From NCBI GenBank assembly GCA_009841605.1, contig VXLM01000111.1, forward strand, positions 1 to 45,185: a stretch of 45,185 nt of DNA, read 5' to 3'. The notes below the pieces were generated by a model. The model worked only from the letters and a program-made list of their open reading frames with translations, ran no database searches and was not told the origin of the DNA. Origin of the DNA: Dehalococcoidia bacterium. GTDB lineage: Bacteria > Chloroflexota > Dehalococcoidia > Lucifugimonadales > VXLM01. Both the position numbers and the translations under genes were made by a program. Below are positions 40,724 through 45,185 of the stretch, in pieces. Position 1 is the first letter of the stretch. Each line of letters opens with the position of its first letter.

Positions 40724-41944
40724 CTACGGCGTGCTCGACACGGGGACTTCCTGCGACCGCCCGACTCCGTTCATGCACGAGACGTAGTAGTCCAGCACCC
40801 GCCGCGCCACGCGCTCCCAGCGGAACTCCTCCGCTCTCCGCAGCGCGTTCCCCGCGAGCCTTTGCTTTAGGTCCGCATCCTCCAGCACCTTGCCAAGCGC
40901 ATCCACAAGCGCTCCAACGTCCTTCGGCGGGAACGTCATCGCCTCGATCCCGTTGCGCACGACCGTCATATAGCCCGGTATCTCGCTGGCCACAACCGGC
41001 AGCCCGGCCGCCATCGCTTCCACGAGCACCATCCCGAAGCTCTCTCCGCCCGTCGCGGGCGAGCAGTACACGTCCGCCGTCTTCAGATAGCGAAACTTGT
41101 CCTCGTCGGACACGCCGCCCACGAACATCACGTCCTGCAGGCTCCGCTCTCCCATGATCCGCTGGCACTCGCCGTTCGGGTTCCCGGGTCCCATTACGAT
41201 CAGCCGCAGGTTCGGCCAATCCCACTTCAGCTTGCTGTACGCCAGCAGCAGGTACTTCAGCCCCTTCCGCTTGTCGGCCCGACCGAGAAACAGCAGGTTT
41301 ATCATCCCGTCCTGCAGGTGAGGGAACGGCTCCACGCCCTGCTGGTACTGATCGATCCTCACCCCGTTGGGAATAATCTCGTAGTCGCTCTCGAAATGAC
41401 TGCTGATGTACTCCTTGGCCGGCTGCGAAACGGCGATGCGTCCGTGCAGCTTCTCGAAATAGGGCTGCGCTATCCGCGCTCCGCCCACGTCATAGACCCG
41501 CGAGCCGGGGTAGGCGTGAAACGTCGCGATGTTCACCGCCTCCGACTGGCTCAGCATCCCCACGCACACATAGCTCGAAAATGGCTCGTGCATGTGGATG
41601 ACGTCGAACCGCTCCTCGTCCAGCATCTCCTTGATCTTCCCGCGCAGCCACACTGACACGGATATCCGCCCGACCGAACCTCTGCTCGGCAGCGGGAACG
41701 GTTTGCCCATGGGAATGAACCCTTCGTCATCCACCTTGCTCGTGTCCGAGCAGGGCGCGACGATGCGCACGTCGTGGCCCCATGTCCTGAGCTGCTGACC
41801 GAGCTCACGGATGTGCGTCTGCACTCCGCCGCGAGAGGCGAAATCGTACGCCGATGCCAGGCCGATCTTGAGCGGACGCTCGGAGACTCCGGGAGCGATG
41901 CTCTCGGCTACCTGCCCCTCGCGTTCAGCAGCCAAATGATCCAT
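40724..41944 (-). CDS. pimA: GT4 glycosyltransferase, PimA-like
   Basis: The protein has 406 residues from ATG 41944 (after GAGGGGG); an ATG at 41983 is the alternative. It shows the GT-B layout of PimA, the phosphatidyl-myo-inositol mannosyltransferase: LKIGLASAYDFASRGGVQTH (GGV loop), HMHEPFSSYV, NIATFHAYPGS, GRIAVSQPAKEYI, EIIPNGVRID, LLFLGRADKRKGLKYLL, and the EX7E region ADVYCSPATGGESFGMVLVE followed by AMAAGLPVVASE. The similarity is seen across the length. Transfer of mannose from GDP-mannose to phosphatidylinositol is inferred from this and from the adjacent PI-phosphate synthase-like gene; other sugar acceptors cannot be excluded. Confidence 0.82.
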   Translation of the reverse strand: MDHLAAEREGQVAESIAPGVSERPLKIGLASAYDFASRGGVQTHIRELGQQLRTWGHDVRIVAPCSDTSKVDDEGFIPMGKPFPLPSRGSVGRISVSVWLRGKIKEMLDEERFDVIHMHEPFSSYVCVGMLSQSEAVNIATFHAYPGSRVYDVGGARIAQPYFEKLHGRIAVSQPAKEYISSHFESDYEIIPNGVRIDQYQQGVEPFPHLQDGMINLLFLGRADKRKGLKYLLLAYSKLKWDWPNLRLIVMGPGNPNGECQRIMGERSLQDVMFVGGVSDEDKFRYLKTADVYCSPATGGESFGMVLVEAMAAGLPVVASEIPGYMTVVRNGIEAMTFPPKDVGALVDALGKVLEDADLKQRLAGNALRRAEEFRWERVARRVLDYYVSCMNGVGRSQEVPVSSTP

Positions 41945-42143
41945 AGTCCCCCTCGGATCACGACCGATAACGGCAACGTCCATTCAGCCTTTCATGACCG
42001 TCATACTGGCGAAGCCCAGTATCCAGTTAGGGGAGGAGTAGGGGTGTACTGCAACTGTGCCAAGCCCCATGCCGCCCCGTCCGGGAAGTCATGTGGAGGC
42101 CATCCTAGACGAGAACCACGCCCTTAGCAAGGGGAGGAGACAA

Positions 42144-42170
42144 CGTTCGCCCTGAGCCTGTCAAAGGGCA
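42144..42170. repeat. dispersed repeat (CCCTGAGCCTGTCGAAGGG type), copy 2
   Basis: CGTTCGCCCTGAGCCTGTCA continues with AAGGGCA, matching 36980-37006 apart from a G/A change and a T/C change. Both copies are intergenic. Confidence 0.75.
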
Positions 42171-42235
42171 AACTCAGTACACACGCGAAGACGAGTCCTA
42201 AACAGAGAAGCCAAAGAGGGGACATAGCACCCGTA

Positions 42236-42264
42236 AGCCCTCTGCGTTCTCTGCGGTGAATCGC
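42236..42264. repeat. CTCTGCGnnCTCTGCGGTGAAT-type dispersed repeat, copy 3
   Basis: The segment ccctctgcgttctctgcggt plus gaatcgctc ends next to the stop codon of ino1 (42266). It is the most canonical of the three copies in the window. Confidence 0.65.
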
Positions 42265-42265
42265 T

Positions 42266-43357
42266 CTAGTCGGTGCCGTCCCGCCCTGCTATGAAGTCTT
42301 CCACCATCTCACGCGCCACGTCGTCGTGGTACTGCACGGGCGGCGACTTCATGAAGTAGGCGGACGGCGCAAGGATCGGCCCGCCGATGCCCCGGTCCCG
42401 CGCGATCTTCGCGCAACGGATCGCGTCGATGACCACCCCGGCCGAGTTGGGACTGTCCCACACTTCCAGCTTGAGCTCCACGTTCAGCGGCACGTCACCG
42501 AAGCTCGTGCCCTCCAGCCGGATGTACGCCCACTTACGGTCCGTTAGCCACGGCACGTGGTCGCTCGGCCCGATGTGGATGTTGTCCGCCTGTATCTCGT
42601 TGTCAATCTGCGACCGCACCGACTGCGTCTTGGAGACCTTCTTGCTCGTCAACCGCTCGCGCTCCAGCATGTTCAGGAAGTCGGTGTTCCCCCCGAAGTT
42701 AAGCTGGTAGGTATTATCAAGCTGGACGCCCCGGTCCATGAACAGCCTGGCCAGCGCTCGATGTACGATCGTCGCGCCCACCTGCGACTTGATGTCGTCG
42801 CCGATGATCGGCGCTCCGGCGTCCCTGAACCGCTTCTGCCAGTAGTCGTTCTCGCCGCTCGCGATGAACACGGGGATGCAGTTGATGAACCCGACCTTCG
42901 CGGCCAGCACCTGCTCGGCGTACCACCGCGTTGCCTCCTCCGAGCCGACCGGCAAGTAGTTGATCACCACGTCCACCTCGCGCTCCTGGAGCGTCCCCGA
43001 TATGTCCGCCGTGCCGCCCGGCGCCTTCTTGACCATGTCCGACACGTAGTGCCCGATGCCGTCGTGTGTCATCCCCCGCTGCACCGTCACACCCGTGTGT
43101 GGCACCTCGGCGAACGTCACCGTGTTGTTTGGCTCGGCCAGTATCGCCTCCGACAGGTCGAGGCCAACCTTGGTCTCGTTGATGTCGAACGCCGCCACCA
43201 CCTCGATGTCCCCGACGCCGTACTCGCCCATGACCGGGTGCATGATCCCCGGCACATCATCCTCGTCACCGACATGACGGTACTTCTCGATGCCCTGCAC
43301 CAGAGAAGAGGCGCAGTTTCCCACGCCGATAATCGCTACCTTTATGCTGTCTGACAC
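42266..43357 (-). CDS. ino1: inositol-3-phosphate synthase
   Basis: The protein has 363 residues, the short actinobacterial/archaeal size class (M. tuberculosis Ino1 has 367). It begins with [20 protein letters not shown], the NAD-binding motif. It continues with [60 protein letters not shown], the [20 protein letters not shown] active-site region and [20 protein letters not shown]. It converts glucose 6-phosphate to inositol 3-phosphate (equal to L-inositol 1-phosphate), the substrate for PI-phosphate synthesis. GTG 43357 is preferred (GGAGGG five bases upstream) over ATG 43375. It is encoded just upstream of the PimA-like gene on the same strand. Confidence 0.95.
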   Translation of the reverse strand: MSDSIKVAIIGVGNCASSLVQGIEKYRHVGDEDDVPGIMHPVMGEYGVGDIEVVAAFDINETKVGLDLSEAILAEPNNTVTFAEVPHTGVTVQRGMTHDGIGHYVSDMVKKAPGGTADISGTLQEREVDVVINYLPVGSEEATRWYAEQVLAAKVGFINCIPVFIASGENDYWQKRFRDAGAPIIGDDIKSQVGATIVHRALARLFMDRGVQLDNTYQLNFGGNTDFLNMLERERLTSKKVSKTQSVRSQIDNEIQADNIHIGPSDHVPWLTDRKWAYIRLEGTSFGDVPLNVELKLEVWDSPNSAGVVIDAIRCAKIARDRGIGGPILAPSAYFMKSPPVQYHDDVAREMVEDFIAGRDGTD

Positions 43358-43375
43358 CGAGTCCCTCCACCCCAT

Positions 43376-43779
43376 TTCTTTCGTCTATACTGCGGCTCAG
43401 CCGTTCAATTCCGCACGAAATTGTAGCATAGCGCCAACGAACGGCGATAGTACGCTACTACCCGGTGTCGTGTCTCCCCCCGTCGTTCCCGCGAAGCTGC
43501 TGCCCAATCGCCCACAGCCTAGAACTCGGAACACGCGACCTCGAAGTGTCTTCTCCCCACACTGAGGACCAGAGCATCAATGCCATGCAATGCACGAGAG
43601 ACTTGCAATCCAACTTGACAATAACACGCAAAATGCAACAGTTTGCATCAGAATGCAACACTTTTCAAAAGTTTTCGCTGTCATAGGGACGCTGTCTTGT
43701 CCCGTCGACCGCCTCAGCGTCCTAACGCACCACCTGATACAATGAACGCCGTCATCCTCATTCGCTGAGCGACGGTTAG
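43376..43779. other. divergent intergenic region with ATGCAA repeats
   Basis: The 404 bases between ino1 (minus) and nuoI (plus) contain no supported gene. The part around 43600-43680 is A+T-rich and holds the ATGCAA sites listed separately, plus a TTGACA at 43614-43619 for which no matching -10 was found. Confidence 0.4.
43633..43658. promoter_or_regulatory. ATGCAA inverted and direct repeats
   Basis: ATGCAA-CAGT-TTGCAT (43633-43648) is a perfect inverted repeat. A third ATGCAAC follows at 43653, exactly 20 bases (about two helical turns) after the first. The arrangement suggests cooperative regulator binding between the divergent ino1 and nuoI genes. Confidence 0.4.
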
Positions 43780-44313
43780 GTGAGCGGACTCCTCAAAGGC
43801 CTCGCGGTCACGCTGAAGACCATGAAACGGTCTCCGGTGACCGGCCAGTACCCCGATCCCAACAAGCGTCTCCCCGTGCAGGAGCGCTTCATGGGGTTCC
43901 CCGCGCTTACGTGGGACTACACCGCCGACGAGCCGTACTGCACCGGCTGCATGGTCTGTGTGCGCGAGTGCCCGACCCAGTGCATGAGCGCCACGATGAA
44001 GGACAATCCCCAGCACCCGGAAGGGAAGTCCAAGCGGCGCAAGATCATCGACGAATTCGAGATCAACCTCAACCGCTGCATCCTGTGCGGCATCTGCGTC
44101 GACGTGTGCAACTTCGACGCCATCGAGATGAGCCACGAGCACGAGCAGAGCCGCTACGTCCGCGACGGCTCGCGCGTCGATCTCCCGGCTCTTCTGGAGA
44201 TGGGCAAGGCCTACCAGCACGACACCGGGTGGCAGCCCACCCAGGCAAAGAACATCGGCCGTCCCGACGACGCTGAAAAGAAGAAACGCCCGGTCCGCGC
44301 GTCGAAGGACTGA
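43780..44313 (+). CDS. nuoI: NADH-quinone oxidoreductase subunit I-like ferredoxin
   Basis: This 177-residue protein matches NuoI in layout. An amphipathic N-terminus (LLKGLAVTLKTMKRSPVTGQ, then YPDPNKRLPVQERFMGFPAL) leads to two [4Fe-4S] motifs: CTGCMVCVRECPTQC (about residues 55-69) and CILCGICVDVC (about 103-113). The second cluster has Asn where Pro usually follows the last Cys (CNFDAI). MSHEHEQSRYVRDG is the usual C-terminal region. In complex I it passes electrons along the peripheral arm. No other nuo gene is within the window, so it is detached from a nuo operon or serves another complex. The start is GTG 43780. Confidence 0.85.
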   Translation: MSGLLKGLAVTLKTMKRSPVTGQYPDPNKRLPVQERFMGFPALTWDYTADEPYCTGCMVCVRECPTQCMSATMKDNPQHPEGKSKRRKIIDEFEINLNRCILCGICVDVCNFDAIEMSHEHEQSRYVRDGSRVDLPALLEMGKAYQHDTGWQPTQAKNIGRPDDAEKKKRPVRASKD

Positions 44314-44322
44314 GGCCAGTAC

Positions 44323-44760
44323 ATGGAACAGAACCCCCTCATTGGAGCATGGCGGCTCGTCACCTACGAGGCTCACACGGGCGATGACGTGCTCTACCCC
44401 CTCGGCGAGGACGCGTCGGGCTACATCATGTACACCCCTGACGGCTACATGTCCGTCCTCATGATGGCGGCGGGCAGGCCGAACTTCGAGGCAGGCGACA
44501 TGCTCGCCGGCACCGACGAGGAAAAGCTGGCCGCGGCGAGCACCTTCGTCGCGTACTGTGGCCGCTACGACTACCAAGGGGATCGTGTCATTCACAAGAT
44601 CGAGGTGGCCTTCTACCCGAACCGCGTGGGCACCGAGCAGGTGAGGTTCATTCAGCTAGAGGGCGATGAATTAATCTTGACGACCCCACCCATGGTGCTG
44701 GCCGGAAAATCACGGAAGGGGCGAATAGTCTGGCAGAGGGCCGCAACAGGAGGCGAATAG
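44323..44760 (+). CDS. lipocalin-like domain protein
   Basis: This 145-residue protein begins with PLIGAWRLVTYEAHTGDDVL, then YPLGEDASGYIMYTPDGYMS, and continues FVAYCGRYDYQGDRVIHKIE and LEGDELILTTPP. These are the hallmarks of the short bacterial lipocalin-like family (Lipocalin_5 type). Members are beta-barrels thought to bind small hydrophobic ligands; no enzyme function is established. No signal peptide is present. It starts nine bases after nuoI and its stop shares a base with the next gene's GTG. Confidence 0.85.
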   Translation: MEQNPLIGAWRLVTYEAHTGDDVLYPLGEDASGYIMYTPDGYMSVLMMAAGRPNFEAGDMLAGTDEEKLAAASTFVAYCGRYDYQGDRVIHKIEVAFYPNRVGTEQVRFIQLEGDELILTTPPMVLAGKSRKGRIVWQRAATGGE

Positions 44761-45185
44761 TGACGACCATCGGTGAAGGCGACTACACCTACGAGATATC
44801 GGGCGACGACTGGGGCGATCTGCCGGAAGGCTGGTCTTACAAGGAGGCCACGTCCGTCGCCGTGGACGCGAACGACAACGTCTACGTCTTCAACCGCGGC
44901 GAGCATCCCGTCATCGTCTTCGACCGCGATGGCGCGATGATCAACTCGTGGGGCGAGGGAATCTTCACCAGCGCTCACGGAGCCACGATAGGCCCCGACG
45001 AGTCCAGCTACTACATCTACGCCGCCGAGCACACCGTTCGCAAGTTCACGTTCGACGGCAAGCTGCTGATGACCATAGGGGAAAAGGGTCGCGGATCGGG
45101 TAGGCTCAGCGGCAAGCCGTTCAGCAACCCGACCCACGCCGCCGTCGACCCGAACACCGGCGATATCTTCGTCTCCGACGGGTAC
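44760..45185 (+). CDS. NHL-repeat propeller, peptidyl-alpha-hydroxyglycine lyase-like (partial, cut by window end)
   Basis: GTG at 44760 overlaps the previous TAG by one base and follows AGGAGG. The first 142 residues are visible: ATSVAVDANDNVYVFNRGEH, PVIVFDRDGAMINSWGEGIF, TSAHGATIGPDESSYYIYAA, EHTVRKFTFDGKLLMTIGEK and GKPFSNPTHAAVDPNTGDIF. This is a six-bladed NHL-type beta-propeller of the group annotated as peptidyl-alpha-hydroxyglycine alpha-amidating lyase family. In bacteria the real activity is unknown. No signal peptide is visible. The gene continues beyond the right edge. Confidence 0.82.
   Translation, partial: MTTIGEGDYTYEISGDDWGDLPEGWSYKEATSVAVDANDNVYVFNRGEHPVIVFDRDGAMINSWGEGIFTSAHGATIGPDESSYYIYAAEHTVRKFTFDGKLLMTIGEKGRGSGRLSGKPFSNPTHAAVDPNTGDIFVSDGY

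Larger units (their letters stand above)
41984..42265. other. intergenic stretch with two dispersed repeats
   Basis: Between ino1 and the PimA-like gene no reading frame with a recognisable product was seen. The stretch contains the REP-like element (42144-42170) and a CTCTGCG repeat (42236-42264). Confidence 0.5.

Noticed and set aside
42557..43354. 265-residue plus-strand frame opposite ino1
   Set aside because: Shadow of inositol-3-phosphate synthase; its Arg/His/Val/Leu-rich product has no motif.
43614..43640. Plus-strand nuoI promoter starting from TTGACA at 43614
   Set aside because: No acceptable -10 box lies 16-18 bases downstream.
43714..44595. 293-residue minus-strand frame opposite nuoI and the lipocalin-like gene
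   Set aside because: It spans two well-supported plus-strand genes and has no recognisable domain.

Overview
The window is chromosomal DNA of moderately high G+C from what looks like a free-living member of the Chloroflexota, possibly Dehalococcoidia or SAR202-like. That placement is inferred from gene content and not from a marker tree. Supporting signs are many short lipoproteins with Pro/Thr/Glu/Ala-rich stalks, a four-domain S1 protein beside clpC, an actinobacterial-type inositol-phosphate synthase, frequent GTG/TTG starts, and a 5S rRNA gene standing alone. No phage, transposase or CRISPR was seen.

Left part (1-9.2 kb): a truncated lipoprotein-like reading frame, an arylsulfotransferase-like lipoprotein (minus), then two tandem near-copies of a family 5 solute-binding lipoprotein, each with its own promoter region and terminator, followed by two dipeptide/oligopeptide-type permeases. 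No ATPase gene of this transporter is present. The duplication also copied the upstream region and a scrap of the divergent arylsulfotransferase gene.

9.2-19.4 kb: a VOC protein, a hydroxypyruvate-isomerase-like TIM barrel, a homodimeric-type pyruvate dehydrogenase E1, a lipoprotein cyclophilin, a large membrane-anchored VWA-like protein with a cytoplasmic FHA-like tail (minus), two small lipoproteins, a LutC-like LUD protein and a glycerate kinase (minus). 19.5-26 kb is the housekeeping core: an orphan 5S rRNA with a clear promoter, the S1 protein, clpC, larC, a CAU-anticodon tRNA and an APH(3')-type phosphotransferase.

26-31 kb is a trehalose locus: otsA, a convergent 3'-overlapping otsB, and a GH15 enzyme (probable trehalase). 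The otsA and GH15 promoters share a -10 box followed by a similar operator-like sequence. 30.8-35.4 kb is a five-gene minus-strand operon (2-hydroxyacid dehydrogenase, FGGY kinase, class II aldolase, a small protein resembling the beta subunit of C-glycoside deglycosidases, and an extended SDR), which looks like a carbohydrate or sugar-acid catabolic pathway with unknown substrate. Next come a LppX/LprG-like lipoprotein, a YdeI-family protein, a PhnB-like VOC protein and a HAD hydrolase, separated by small dispersed repeats.

39.1-40.05 kb is an A+T-rich island holding a trypsin-like peptidase without a signal peptide. 40.1-43.4 kb holds a CDP-alcohol phosphatidyltransferase, a PimA-like glycosyltransferase and inositol-3-phosphate synthase (all minus): together the inositol, phosphatidylinositol-phosphate and first mannosyl-transfer steps of an actinobacterial-style phosphatidylinositol mannoside pathway. 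The right edge has nuoI, a lipocalin-like protein and the start of an NHL-repeat protein (plus strand). All functional calls come from reading motifs by eye; no searches were run.
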